Notes: generated by a model from the sequence alone, not told the origin. A stretch of 64,000 nt of DNA from Nocardia vulneris (GCF_001613425.1 NZ_BDCI01000029.1:62001-126000); one strand, 5' to 3'; counted from the stretch's first letter, positions 35,863 through 44,755 are shown. A program made the numbers and translations.

Positions 35863-36333
35863 GTGACCGATCCCCGTTGGCTCGATGACGTCGAAATGCG
35901 CGCATGGGTGGGCTTCGTGCGCACCCGCGACCTCATCGCCGCGGCGGTCGGGCGGGACTCGACGCGCGAGTCCAACCTCACCTACGTGGAGTACTCGGTG
36001 CTGGCCTTCCTGAGCGGCACCCCGGAGCATCGGTGCACGTTCGCCGACCTGGCACTGAAACTGGAGTGGTCACAGAGCAGGCTCTCGCATCAGATCACCC
36101 GAATGGAGAAGCGCGGGTTGGTCGTTCGCGAACCCATCCCCGACGACGCGCGCCGCACCGCGGCGCGGCTCACCCAGCGCGGCGCCGAGGTGCTGACCGG
36201 CGCCGCGCCCGCGCACGTGAGCAGCGTGCGCCGGCACATGATCGACGTGCTGGACCGCCAGCAACTGGCCGCGCTCGCCGACATCTACGACACCCTGCTC
36301 GCGCACCACCGCAGCGCGGCGAGCGAGAACTGA
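35863..36333 (+). CDS. MarR-family transcriptional regulator
   Basis: The 156-aa protein has the winged-helix MarR fold: LTYVEYSVLAFLSGTPEH, recognition helix SQSRLSHQITRMEKRGLV, and wing EPIPDDARRTAARLTQRG. It begins with GTG at 35863, with GGAG 7 nt upstream. It diverges from fumarase and converges on mftD four bases away. Ligand and targets are unknown. The intergenic region to fumarase is the likeliest autoregulatory target. Confidence 0.88.
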   Translation: MTDPRWLDDVEMRAWVGFVRTRDLIAAAVGRDSTRESNLTYVEYSVLAFLSGTPEHRCTFADLALKLEWSQSRLSHQITRMEKRGLVVREPIPDDARRTAARLTQRGAEVLTGAAPAHVSSVRRHMIDVLDRQQLAALADIYDTLLAHHRSAASEN

Positions 36334-36337
36334 CCGG

Positions 36338-37567
36338 CTAGCCGACGGCGACCGGCCTGGCCGCACTCGAATCCGTTGCGGCCGTGCCGGACTCGACCGG
36401 CACCCCGAGCGCCCGCTCGAATCCGTCCGGCACCACCAGATCGTCGCGCCCGAGTTCGGTGACGCTCGTCTTGCGCAGCCCGAGCAGCGCCGAATCGATG
36501 CCGCCGCGCAGGATGTCCAAGACGTTCTCCACGCCCGCTTGACCATTGGCGGCCAGGCCCCATAGATAGCCGCGGCCGATCAGCACCGCGCGCGCCCCGA
36601 GCGCCACCGCCTTGACCACGTCGCTGCCGCGCCGGATACCGCCGTCGAGCACCACCTCGATCTGATCGCCGACCGCGGCGGCGACCGCGGGCAGCGCCCG
36701 GATCGAGGCCGGGGTGCCGTCGAGGTTGTTGCCGCCGTGATTGGACACCGAGATCGCGTCCACGCCGGCGTCGACCGCGCGCAGCGCGTCGTCGACCCGG
36801 ATCACGCCCTTGAGCATCACCGGTCCGTCCCACTGCTCGCAGATCCAGCGCACGTCCGCCCAGTCCGGCGGCGGGGTGCCCATCCATTCACCGTAGGCGC
36901 CGAAGAACCCGGGGGCCGCGGCGTCGCCGATCGCCATGTTCGGCGCGGTTAGGTCGGGGATGTGCCCGGACTTCAGGTAGGTCGCCAACCAGCGCGGCCG
37001 GGCGAGGGTCTGCGGCGCGAACTTCAGCATGGTGCGCAGATCGAGCTTTTCCGGAATCACCGGGCTCCCCCAGTCCCGGCCGTGCGAGAACGACCAGTCC
37101 AGGGTCAGGATCAGGCCCACCGCACCGGCCGCCTTCGCCCGCGCCATCCGCTGCACGATCTCGTCTTTGCCACCGCACCAATACAACTGGAAGAAGGTCG
37201 CGGGGTTGGCCGCGATCACCTCTTCGATCGGCTTGCTGGCGAACGAGCTGAGCCCCATCGCGATACCGCGGGCCGCGGCCGCGCGGGCGACCGCCACCTC
37301 ACCGTCGGGGTGCACCGCCTGCACGCCGGTCGGCGAGATCATGACCGGCATCGAAAGCTGCTGTCCCAGTACGGTGGTCGACTGGTCGCGGGTGCCGATC
37401 GGACCCGCGACGTGCGGCGCGAAACCGAGTTCGGTGAACGCGCGCTGGTTGTCCTCGATGGTCTGGCCGCGTTCGGATCCGGCGATCAGCGCGCCGTAGA
37501 CCGATTTCGGCAGCCGCTTCTTCGCACGCCGCTGCGCCTCGGCAACGGTTTCGAACCACGGGTTCAT
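36338..37567 (-). CDS. mftD: pre-mycofactocin synthase (MftD)
   Basis: MftD is an FMN-dependent alpha-hydroxy-acid-oxidase-like enzyme that oxidatively deaminates the modified Val-Tyr core to pre-mycofactocin, the redox-active form. The 409-aa protein aligns along its length with mycobacterial LldD1/MftD as I recall it: SPTGVQAVHPDGEVAVARAA, GLSSFASKPIEEVIAANP, WSFSHGRDWGSP, and FMN/active-site SVSNHGGNNLDGTP followed by LDGGIRRGSDVVKA. These specific stretches separate it from plain lactate dehydrogenases. It lies 12 bp after mftE, so the two are an operon. No radical-SAM mftC or precursor mftA is nearby. Confidence 0.92.
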   Translation of the reverse strand: MNPWFETVAEAQRRAKKRLPKSVYGALIAGSERGQTIEDNQRAFTELGFAPHVAGPIGTRDQSTTVLGQQLSMPVMISPTGVQAVHPDGEVAVARAAAARGIAMGLSSFASKPIEEVIAANPATFFQLYWCGGKDEIVQRMARAKAAGAVGLILTLDWSFSHGRDWGSPVIPEKLDLRTMLKFAPQTLARPRWLATYLKSGHIPDLTAPNMAIGDAAAPGFFGAYGEWMGTPPPDWADVRWICEQWDGPVMLKGVIRVDDALRAVDAGVDAISVSNHGGNNLDGTPASIRALPAVAAAVGDQIEVVLDGGIRRGSDVVKAVALGARAVLIGRGYLWGLAANGQAGVENVLDILRGGIDSALLGLRKTSVTELGRDDLVVPDGFERALGVPVESGTAATDSSAARPVAVG

Positions 37568-37579
37568 GGTCAGGTCCTT

Positions 37580-38347
37580 TCAGGCGGAATCCGGCCACCA
37601 CAGCCGGGTTCGGTCGAGCAGGTCGGTGGTCAATTGGCCGAGTAGCGCGGCCCCCTCCGCGGCGTTCGCCCCGGCGGGATCGCCGAGCACACCGTTGGGG
37701 CTGATCGCCCGCACGCCCGAGTCACGCAGCAGGGGAAGCAGTTCCGCCAGCGGCCTGCGGTCACCCGCGGCGGCGGAGTCGAGCGACACCCGATCCGGCG
37801 CCAGCGCGAGTTGTACGGCGGTTTCGGAGCGGCCCGCGTGCAGATCGCCTTGATAGCGCGGCAGATACACGCGCACGTCGCGAGATTCCGCGCGCAGCAG
37901 GGTCTCGGCTCGCCGCAGCGGTTCGAGATTGCCGCCGTGCCAGTTCACCAGCAGGATGCGATCGAAAGTGTCGGTGGCCGAGCGGCACAGCTCGACGATC
38001 AGCAGTTCCAGCGCGGCCTGGCCGATCGACAGCGTGCCGGGGAAGCCCGCGTGCTCGCCGCTCGCGCCGTACGGAACGGGCGGCGCGACAAGCACATCCG
38101 GCCGCCGCGCGGCCAGGCGCAGGCACAGTGCCGCGGCGATATCGGTGTCGGTGGACAGCGGCAGGTGCGGACCGTGCTGTTCGGTGGCGCCGACCGCGAC
38201 GGCGAGAATGGCTCCGGCAGCGGCGCGTTCACCGGCTTCCGGCCAGGTCAGATCCGCCACGGGCCGGATACCCGGCCCACCCCGGCGGCCGCGCTCGACA
38301 CCGGGCACGGTCGCGCCGCCGGTGTGTCCTGCGACACTCTGGAACAT
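37580..38347 (-). CDS. mftE: mycofactocin precursor peptidase (MftE)
   Basis: MftE is a creatininase-family metallopeptidase that releases the Val-Tyr-derived core from modified MftA. The 255-aa protein has the family metal-binding elements GATEQHGPHLPLSTDTDIA, VPYGASGEHAGFPGTLSI and LLVNWHGGNLEPL. The N-terminal 28 or so residues are Gly/Arg-rich and the true start may be internal. I keep the ATG at 38347, which leaves 8 bp to the palindrome upstream of mftR. Operon with mftD. Confidence 0.9.
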   Translation of the reverse strand: MFQSVAGHTGGATVPGVERGRRGGPGIRPVADLTWPEAGERAAAGAILAVAVGATEQHGPHLPLSTDTDIAAALCLRLAARRPDVLVAPPVPYGASGEHAGFPGTLSIGQAALELLIVELCRSATDTFDRILLVNWHGGNLEPLRRAETLLRAESRDVRVYLPRYQGDLHAGRSETAVQLALAPDRVSLDSAAAGDRRPLAELLPLLRDSGVRAISPNGVLGDPAGANAAEGAALLGQLTTDLLDRTRLWWPDSA

Positions 38348-38355
38348 GCCGCGAG

Positions 38356-38379
38356 ATTATCGTCAGTCACTGACATAAT
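38356..38379. promoter_or_regulatory. candidate MftR operator between mftE and mftR
   Basis: The inverted repeat GTCAGT-c-ACTGAC is flanked by ATTAT on one side and ATAAT on the other. It lies between the divergent starts of mftE (38347) and mftR (38388). CATAAT (38374-38379) could also be the mftR -10, so bound repressor would block both promoters. Confidence 0.65.
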
Positions 38380-38387
38380 CAATAGCC

Positions 38388-38981
38388 GTGACCGCCCGGA
38401 ACTCCCGAGGCCGCCCCCGCGGCACCACCAAACGCGAGCTGGAACTGATCGCCATGCGGTTGTTCAGCGAACAGGGCTTCGACGAAACCACCGTCGAACA
38501 GATCGCGGCCGCCGCCGGTATCAGCGGCCGCACCTTCTTCCGCTACTTCCCCACCAAGGCCGAGGTGCTCTGGTACCAGTTCGATGACGAAGTCGCCGCT
38601 CTGCGCTCGGCGTTCGCCACCGTGCCCGACGATGTTCCGATGATGACCGCGGTGCGCCGAGTTGTCGTGGACGCCAATCGCTATCGGGCCGAGGACGTCC
38701 CGGAGCTACGCACCCGCATGCAGCTGGTCGCCACGATTCCGGCGCTGGCCGCGACCGCGGGCGCGCACTACGACGCCTGGGAGCGCGCCGTCAGCGCGTT
38801 CGCCGCGCGCCGGCTCGGCCGGCCCGAGGACGCGCTGATCCCGATGGCCGTCGGCCGCACCACGCTGGCGGCGGCTCGGGCGGCCTTCGACGCCTGGCTC
38901 GCGCGCGCCGACGCGGACCTCACCGTCTATCTGGACGAGGCACTGCTCGGTCTGGAGCAGGGTTTCGCCGCCCCACCGTGA
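38388..38981 (+). CDS. mftR: TetR-family regulator, mycofactocin-type (MftR)
   Basis: The 197-aa protein has an N-terminal TetR helix-turn-helix (TVEQIAAAAGISGRTFFRYF, about residues 32-51) followed by PTKAEVLWYQFDDEVAALR, which resembles the mycofactocin-system regulators of mycobacteria. Those repress mft genes and respond to long-chain acyl-CoA (from memory). It diverges from mftE, and the 40-bp spacer is filled by a dyad. GTG at 38388 is probably leaderless. Assignment to MftR rests on context and N-terminal likeness. Confidence 0.75.
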   Translation: MTARNSRGRPRGTTKRELELIAMRLFSEQGFDETTVEQIAAAAGISGRTFFRYFPTKAEVLWYQFDDEVAALRSAFATVPDDVPMMTAVRRVVVDANRYRAEDVPELRTRMQLVATIPALAATAGAHYDAWERAVSAFAARRLGRPEDALIPMAVGRTTLAAARAAFDAWLARADADLTVYLDEALLGLEQGFAAPP

Positions 38982-39003
38982 ATCACCGGAGAACAACCGG
39001 CAG

Positions 39004-39030
39004 GTTTCGTCAGCGACTGCCATGGGGTAT
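39004..39030 (+). promoter_or_regulatory. SigF/SigB-like promoter before the stressosome operon
   Basis: GTTT at 39004-39007 and GGGTAT at 39025-39030 are separated by 17 nt, matching the mycobacterial SigF pattern GTTT-N15-17-GGGTAT. The -10 is about 78 bp upstream of the rsbR start at 39109. It would let the general-stress sigma factor drive its own regulators. Confidence 0.55.
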
Positions 39031-39108
39031 GACTAGGCTCGGTGTCGGTCCGACGACCGATACGCACGACGATCCCGACTGTAACCGTCGAAAGGGGCAG
39101 GAGTTTCC

Positions 39109-40014
39109 ATGTCCGAGGTGTCCATGAGCCTTTCGGCGGATTCGCTGCGCGCAGGACCGGTCGACAATCTGCTGCCGCAGCTGGTCGAACACCTGCGCCA
39201 GAACCGCACCGCACTGCGTGAGGAATGGGCACGGCGCATCACCGACGCGCAACTGCTCACCGCGATGACCCCGGAGGAGATCTTCTCCGAGGCGACCTCC
39301 GTCTACGACAACTACGTCGAGGTGCTCGAGACCGGTAGCGTCGAGGCGCTGCAGGCCTACGCGCGCGATCTGTCCGAGCGCATCATTCCGAGAGGCGTCG
39401 AAACCGACGAGGTGCTCGGCATCGTGCTGCTGCTGCGTGACGTGCTCGCCCGCTCGCTGTTCGAGAAGTACCAGGCGGACTTCCAGCTGCTCAACGCGGT
39501 GCTCGACGCCTACGAACCGGCCGCCAACCGCATCGCCAACACCGTGGGCGTGTCCTTCGTGCAGGAGCGCGAGCGCGTCATCCGGCAGCAGCAGGAGGCG
39601 ATCCGCGAGCTGTCCACCCCGGTGCTGCAGGTGCGCGAACAGCTGCTCATTCTGCCGATCATCGGCGTGCTCGACAGCCAGCGCGCGCGCCAGCTCACCG
39701 AACAGCTGCTGCGCGCCATCCGGGCCAATCGCGCCAAGGTCGTCGTCATCGACATCACCGGTGTGCCGCAGATCGACTCCACCGTGGCCAACCACCTGGT
39801 GCAGACCGTGGACGCATCCGGCCTGATGGGCGCGAACGTGATCATCACCGGTCTCTCCTCGGAGATCGCGCTCACCCTGGTCACCATCGGTTTGGACCTG
39901 TCCAAGATGAACGCGGTCGGCGACCTCCAGGGCGGTATCGAGGAAGCGGAACGTCTGCTGGGCTACGAGGTTTCCCGGGTCGCCGAGCGGGTCACCGAAC
40001 GCGACGGCCGCTAG
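39109..40014 (+). CDS. rsbR: RsbR-like stressosome protein with STAS domain
   Basis: The 301-aa protein has an N-terminal helical sensor domain (about residues 20-165, globin-like in the family) and a C-terminal STAS domain (about 175-285) with VVVIDITGVPQIDSTVANHL, where Ser/Thr residues are the RsbT phosphorylation sites. RsbR proteins form the stressosome shell with RsbS and hold RsbT until stress. The ATG at 39109 is preceded by a GGGGCAGGAG-type site. It is the first of a run of overlapping genes. Confidence 0.88.
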   Translation: MSEVSMSLSADSLRAGPVDNLLPQLVEHLRQNRTALREEWARRITDAQLLTAMTPEEIFSEATSVYDNYVEVLETGSVEALQAYARDLSERIIPRGVETDEVLGIVLLLRDVLARSLFEKYQADFQLLNAVLDAYEPAANRIANTVGVSFVQERERVIRQQQEAIRELSTPVLQVREQLLILPIIGVLDSQRARQLTEQLLRAIRANRAKVVVIDITGVPQIDSTVANHLVQTVDASGLMGANVIITGLSSEIALTLVTIGLDLSKMNAVGDLQGGIEEAERLLGYEVSRVAERVTERDGR

Positions 40015-40028
40015 ATCAGGGCGGGCAC

Positions 40029-40418
40029 ATGCCGGTACCGATTCTCAAACAGGGCACCTATCTCATCGCTTCGGTCCAATCCGCACTGACCGACGCCGAT
40101 ACCGAACGGCTGCAGGACGACCTGATGAAACAGGTCAGCAAATACCGGGCGCACGGCATCATTGTCGACGTCACCGCGATCGACATCATGGATTCCTTCG
40201 CGGCGAGATCGTTGCGTACCATCGCGCACATGACGCAGCTGCGCGGCGCCGAAACGGTGATCGTCGGGCTGCAACCGGAAGTCGCGTTCGCCATGGTGCA
40301 ACTCGGGCTCACGTTCGAAGACATGCACACCGCCCTCGATCTGGAAGAGGGCCTGGCCTGGTTGAACCGCAAGACCACCACCCGACGCCAGCGAGACGGT
40401 CGTGACAGTGGCCGCTGA
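40029..40418 (+). CDS. rsbS: RsbS-like STAS scaffold protein
   Basis: The 129-aa single STAS domain protein starts MPVPILKQGTYLIASVQSAL, close to Bacillus RsbS. The conserved phosphorylatable Ser lies in DIMDSFAARSLR (about residue 59). RsbS forms the stressosome core and sequesters RsbT. The C-terminal tail is Arg-rich (NRKTTTRRQRDGR). The gene starts 14 bp after rsbR and its end overlaps rsbT by 17 bp. Confidence 0.92.
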   Translation: MPVPILKQGTYLIASVQSALTDADTERLQDDLMKQVSKYRAHGIIVDVTAIDIMDSFAARSLRTIAHMTQLRGAETVIVGLQPEVAFAMVQLGLTFEDMHTALDLEEGLAWLNRKTTTRRQRDGRDSGR

Positions 40419-40821
40419 GAACCTGGTGATCGCGGTCAGAGTGTCGGGCGACATCGTGATCGCACGTCAGGCCGGACACGAACTGGCCGCCAAGCTCGGA
40501 TTCTCTCTGACAGACCGCACCATGATCTCGACGGCGATCTCCGAAATCGCCCGCAACATCACCAGTTACGCCGGCAGCGGCGAGATCCGCCTGACGGTGG
40601 ACGAACGAGAAGGCAGGCAGGCGCTGGTGGTGCAGGCCGAAGACCAGGGTCCCGGCATCATCGACATTCCCCGCGCCCTTGAAGACGGCTATTCGACCGG
40701 TCGCGGACTGGGCCTCGGTCTGCCCGGCGCCCGCAGACTGATGGACCGGCTCACCATCGACTCCGCACCCGGCCGCGGCACGTTGGTCGAGATGTGGAAG
40801 TGGGTACCCAACGGTGCATGA
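40402..40821 (+). CDS. rsbT: RsbT-like serine kinase / activator
   Basis: The 139-aa protein is a GHKL ATPase of the anti-sigma kinase type: N-box ISEIARNITSYA, G1 DQGPGI and G2 GRGLGLGLPGARRL. RsbT phosphorylates RsbR and RsbS, is released on stress, and activates an RsbU-type phosphatase. The gene overlaps rsbS at its start and the phosphatase gene at its end (8 bp), implying fixed stoichiometry. Confidence 0.92.
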   Translation: MTVAAENLVIAVRVSGDIVIARQAGHELAAKLGFSLTDRTMISTAISEIARNITSYAGSGEIRLTVDEREGRQALVVQAEDQGPGIIDIPRALEDGYSTGRGLGLGLPGARRLMDRLTIDSAPGRGTLVEMWKWVPNGA

Positions 40822-41449
40822 CGATGGGTTCATCGGCCGAATCGAATGGGCGGTGGCCGGTCGCGCGCTGCCGGGTCAGCGGGTCTCCGGGGACCGCAGC
40901 GTCGTGCTGGACACCGGCGGCGGCACAGTCCTTTTCGCGGTACTCGACGGCCTGGGGCACGGCGCACCGGCCGCCGACGCCGCCGATCGGGCCACCCAGG
41001 TGCTCGCCGAGAACCGCGCCGAACCGCTGGACGTGCTGATGGTGCTCTGTCATCGGGCCATGGCCGACACCCGCGGCGCGGCGGTCTCGCTCGCACTGTT
41101 CGATCCCAGCGACACGGTGCGCTGGCTCGGCGTCGGCAATGTCGAGTCGCGGGTGCTCACCGTGAGCCCCGGCGGGCTCACCGTGCGCGCCACCGTGTTG
41201 CTGACCGCGGGCATCGTCGGCTACCGGTTACCGCAGAACCTGCAACCGCAGACCATCCAGGTACGCCCGGGCGATCTGCTGCTGATGTCCACCGACGGCA
41301 TCGTCAGCGAGTCCGCCGACGGCATCGACCTGTCCAAATCCACCGCGGAGATCACCGCCGACATCCTGGCCAGACATGCCAAGGACACCGACGACGCGCT
41401 GGTACTCGCCGCGCGGCACCGCGGCGCAGCCCACGGACCGACGACATGA
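40814..41449 (+). CDS. SpoIIE/PP2C phosphatase, RsbX-like
   Basis: The 211-aa protein is a single PP2C-type domain with DGLGHG (metal-binding Asp) and MSTDGIVSES; the N-terminal metal site (GDRSVVLDTGGGTV) is also present. By position after rsbRST it should be the RsbX-type feedback phosphatase that resets RsbR/RsbS. The ATG at 40814 overlaps rsbT. The stop at 41449 overlaps the start of a 15-aa frame bridging to the next gene. Confidence 0.85.
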   Translation: MHDDGFIGRIEWAVAGRALPGQRVSGDRSVVLDTGGGTVLFAVLDGLGHGAPAADAADRATQVLAENRAEPLDVLMVLCHRAMADTRGAAVSLALFDPSDTVRWLGVGNVESRVLTVSPGGLTVRATVLLTAGIVGYRLPQNLQPQTIQVRPGDLLLMSTDGIVSESADGIDLSKSTAEITADILARHAKDTDDALVLAARHRGAAHGPTT

Positions 41450-41493
41450 GCCATACCGCTACTTCGACCGTGCGCAGCGGGGCGGCGACATGA
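41446..41493 (+). CDS. 15-aa bridging micro-ORF
   Basis: The ATG at 41446 shares bases with the upstream stop (ATGA), and its TGA at 41491-41493 shares bases with the next ATG at 41490. The peptide is MSHTATSTVRSGAAT. No good ribosome site precedes the large gene, so a stop-start relay through this frame may deliver ribosomes. The same geometry occurs between jetA and jetB. Confidence 0.35.
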   Translation: MSHTATSTVRSGAAT

Positions 41494-43835
41494 CCGCCCT
41501 GCTGGCCGAATTCCTCGACGCCTACGCGAAAGCGCTACGGCGACATCTGGATTCGACCGCGCAGGACAGCCTCGCCGAGGGCTACGAACTCGGCAGACGG
41601 GCGCTGGTCGAGGGCGTCAGCCTGCTCGACCTCACCGAACATCATTTCCGGGTGGTGCAGGCCGCCGAGAAAGCCGCGGACACGAAGGAGGACCGGCTCG
41701 AGGAGACGGGGCTGGAGTTCCTGCTGCAAACCCTCGCGGCACTGGACATCGCGACCCGCGGCTACCTGGACGGCGTCGGCCGCTACGAGCAACAGCGTTC
41801 GCGCGCAGACGATCTCGCCGGGCGCGACGCCTTTCGCACCGCACTGGTCGAATCGCTGCAGGACGGTTTCTTCGTCGCCGACGCGCAGGGCACCATCGTC
41901 GAGGTCAACTCCGCGTTCGGCGCGCTGACCGGATACGGCGCCGCCGACGTGCCCTATCCCCTGCCGCATCCGTGGTCCATCTCGGACGGCCCGCGCTATC
42001 CCGATCTCGGCACGGCCGCACAGCGTTTCGTCATTCCGGTGCGGCATCGCGACGGTCGCTCGGTCTGGCTCGCGGTCAGCACCAGCACGCTGGTCAAACC
42101 GGAGAACAACGAACGGATCTTCGTCGGCACCATCCGCGACGTCACCGCCGAGCACGACGCGCAGGCCCGCGACCAGGCGGCCTCCCGGCTCGCCACCGCC
42201 GTCGGCGCGGCGACCAGCGTGGTCGAGGTGCTCGCGGTCGGCCTGGACGAATTGCGGCGCACGGTCGGGGCGCAGACCGCGGTGGTCGCGGTGTGGCCGA
42301 GCCGGCAGAGCGCACCGGAGGTGTACGTCTCCGGCGGCGACGGCGCGCCGGACGGACCGGAACGGACCGAACTCGACGCGCGCGCACAGGCTTTGCTGGA
42401 TCGGGCCAGACGACGGCCGGGCCGCAGCCTGTTCGCCATCCCCGAAGGCACCGAGAGCTCCGAGGGGATCGTCGCCCCGCTCGGCGAAACCGGAGACGCC
42501 GCGATCTGGCTGCGCTTCGCCGCGCCGCGCGCGATCAGCGCCGCCGACTGGACGCTGTTCTCCCTGCTCATCGGCCACCTCAGCCTCGCCGTGCAGCGAG
42601 CGCGCAACTTCGACCAGGCCCGTTCGACCTCGCTGACCCTGCAGCGGGCCATGCTCGGGCCGATCGAACTGCCGCCCCGCTTCTCGGTGCACTACGAACC
42701 CGCGCTGCCGCCACTGGAGATCGGCGGCGACTGGTACGACGTGGTGCCGCTGCGCGACGGCACCATCGGCGTCGTGGTCGGCGACTGCGTCGGCCGCGGG
42801 TTGTCCGCCGCCGTCGTGATGGGCCAATTACGCACGGCCGCACGGGCTTTGCTGTTGCGCGGGGCGGGACCCGCGCAGTTGCTCGCCGAATTGGACACGG
42901 TGGCCGGACGCATTCCCGGCGCGATGTGCACCACCGTGTGCGCCGCCGTGCTCGACCCGGTGCGCGGACTGGTCCGCTACAGCAGCGCCGGGCACATGCC
43001 GCCGATCCTCGCCGACGTCGACACCGTAGGCCGCCTGCTGGAAGGTGGCCGCTCGGTGCCGCTGGCCACCTTCGATCCGCCACGGCGACCGGAGGCGACC
43101 ACGGCGTTGACCCCGGGTTCGACCCTGGTGCTGTTCACCGACGGGCTGGTCGAACAGCGCGGCATCGACATCGACGACAGCTTCGCCAAGATCGCCGACG
43201 TGCTCGCGGGCACCGCGGCCAAACTGCCGCGCGAGGTGGCCGACGCGGTGCTGTCCCGGCTGCGGCCCGCCGCGGGCTACGACGACGACGTCGCCATGGT
43301 GGTGTACCGGCAACCGCCCGCGCCGCTGCGGCTGGAGGTGCCCGCGCACCCGGATGAGCTTGCGGCACTGCGCCGTACGCTCAAAGCGTGGCTGGCGGCC
43401 GCCGCGGTCCCGCACGATCTGGCCTCGGATCTCGTCGCCGCCGCGAACGAGGCGTGCAGCAACAGCATCGAGCACGCCTACCGCAACGGCGCGCCGCCCA
43501 GCGGCCGGCCCGCCGGCACGGACCTGTCCATGGGCCGCGCCGCCCTGGTACCGCCCCGCGACCCCGCCGCCGAGGCCGACCGCGTCGTCCTCACCGCCAC
43601 CTGCAACGTCGAGACCGTCGTGATCACCGTGACCGACACCGGCAGCTGGAAACCGCGCGCCGCCGACCCCGGCTACCGCGGTCGCGGCATCGACATGATG
43701 CGCGCCCTCACCGAAGAACTCGACATCGACCACACCGGCCCCGGCACCCACGTCCGCATGTCGGTCACCCTGCCCGCCATCACCTTTCCCGTAGCCAACC
43801 CGCTGCGCGGCACCCACCCCCGCATCACCAACTGA
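41490..43835 (+). CDS. multidomain RsbU-like phosphatase with PAS, GAF, SpoIIE and kinase domains
   Basis: The 781-aa protein carries in order an RsbU-type N-terminal helical domain (about residues 1-95), a PAS sensor (about 110-225, SLQDGFFVADAQGTIVEVNS), a GAF-like domain (about 230-375), a SpoIIE phosphatase (about 390-615, GGDWYDVVPLRDG, SSAGHMPP, FTDGLVE) and a C-terminal GHKL kinase domain (about 625-760, ANEACSNSIEHAY, GRGIDMMRAL). RsbT should bind the N-terminal domain and switch on the phosphatase toward an RsbV-like protein such as the one at 44756. The kinase domain may act as a built-in anti-sigma factor, which is inference. Confidence 0.88.
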   Translation: MTALLAEFLDAYAKALRRHLDSTAQDSLAEGYELGRRALVEGVSLLDLTEHHFRVVQAAEKAADTKEDRLEETGLEFLLQTLAALDIATRGYLDGVGRYEQQRSRADDLAGRDAFRTALVESLQDGFFVADAQGTIVEVNSAFGALTGYGAADVPYPLPHPWSISDGPRYPDLGTAAQRFVIPVRHRDGRSVWLAVSTSTLVKPENNERIFVGTIRDVTAEHDAQARDQAASRLATAVGAATSVVEVLAVGLDELRRTVGAQTAVVAVWPSRQSAPEVYVSGGDGAPDGPERTELDARAQALLDRARRRPGRSLFAIPEGTESSEGIVAPLGETGDAAIWLRFAAPRAISAADWTLFSLLIGHLSLAVQRARNFDQARSTSLTLQRAMLGPIELPPRFSVHYEPALPPLEIGGDWYDVVPLRDGTIGVVVGDCVGRGLSAAVVMGQLRTAARALLLRGAGPAQLLAELDTVAGRIPGAMCTTVCAAVLDPVRGLVRYSSAGHMPPILADVDTVGRLLEGGRSVPLATFDPPRRPEATTALTPGSTLVLFTDGLVEQRGIDIDDSFAKIADVLAGTAAKLPREVADAVLSRLRPAAGYDDDVAMVVYRQPPAPLRLEVPAHPDELAALRRTLKAWLAAAAVPHDLASDLVAAANEACSNSIEHAYRNGAPPSGRPAGTDLSMGRAALVPPRDPAAEADRVVLTATCNVETVVITVTDTGSWKPRAADPGYRGRGIDMMRALTEELDIDHTGPGTHVRMSVTLPAITFPVANPLRGTHPRITN

Positions 43836-43953
43836 AAACTCGACCTACGAGGCTCGACGTGGCGTGCCCGAACCCGAAGGCTCCCAAGCACTTCCGGGCT
43901 GCGGTGTCCGTTTGCCGCCAGCACCGGGGCCCGCAGTGCGGGAGGGTGGCGGG

Positions 43954-44589
43954 ATGCATCGAGTCGTTGATCTGAAGGTGTTGTATTTCGGGACGCCGGT
44001 GGTCTTGGTCGGCACCCGAAACCCCGATGGGACAGGCAATCTCGCGCCGATGTCGTCGGCGTGGTGGCTCGGCGACCACTGCATGCTCGGGATGAGCACG
44101 TCGTCGCGCACCACCCAGAACATGGTGCGCGAGCACGAATGCGTGCTGAACCTGCCGTCCGCGGCGCTGGTGCCGGCGGTGGATCGGCTGGCACTGCTGA
44201 CCGGTGCGCCCGAGCTGACCGCGCATCGGATCGAGAAGGGGTATCGCTACGAACCGGACAAGTTCGGCGCGGCGGGGCTCACCGAGGTCGCCGCGGACCG
44301 GGTGCGCGCGCCACGGGTGGCCGAGTGCCCGATCCAGCTCGAATGTGAGCTGGTCTCGGCTGTGCCGTTCGGGGTCGATACCGGCGCGACCGCCCACACC
44401 GTGCGGGTGGTCCGTGCCCACGTGGCCGAGGAACTGATCATCCCCGGCACCGCGTACGTCGATCCGGTGGGCTGGGATCCGCTCATCATGAAGTTCTGTG
44501 AATTCTTCGGCGGCGGGGCCGGCCTGTATCCGTCCCGGCTGGCCGCGGGGTGGCGGATGCCGCATCCGGCGCTCGGTCACCGCGGGTGA
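43954..44589 (+). CDS. flavin reductase-like FMN-binding protein
   Basis: The 211-aa protein starts MHRVVDLKVLYFGTPVVLVG and continues GNLAPMSSAWWLGDHCMLGM, STSSRTTQNMV and ECVLNLPSAAL, the split-barrel flavin reductase layout in which FMN binds near the S/T cluster. Family members reduce flavin with NAD(P)H or carry out related FMN chemistry. GGGAGGG lies upstream of the ATG at 43954. It is separated from the stressosome operon by 118 bp and looks independent. The substrate is unknown. Confidence 0.75.
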   Translation: MHRVVDLKVLYFGTPVVLVGTRNPDGTGNLAPMSSAWWLGDHCMLGMSTSSRTTQNMVREHECVLNLPSAALVPAVDRLALLTGAPELTAHRIEKGYRYEPDKFGAAGLTEVAADRVRAPRVAECPIQLECELVSAVPFGVDTGATAHTVRVVRAHVAEELIIPGTAYVDPVGWDPLIMKFCEFFGGGAGLYPSRLAAGWRMPHPALGHRG

Positions 44590-44755
44590 TCCGCGGCAGC
44601 GCCAGCCCAGACGGGCGAATCCGATAGCGCCACAACGGCAACTTCGGTATGCGTCCTACGGTAGGGTTGACAGCTATGGACACGCCGAGGTTGCGAATTC
44701 GCCGCTACTTGTGTGTTGTGATCGCGTGAGTAATACATCCGGAGACGCGTACCCC

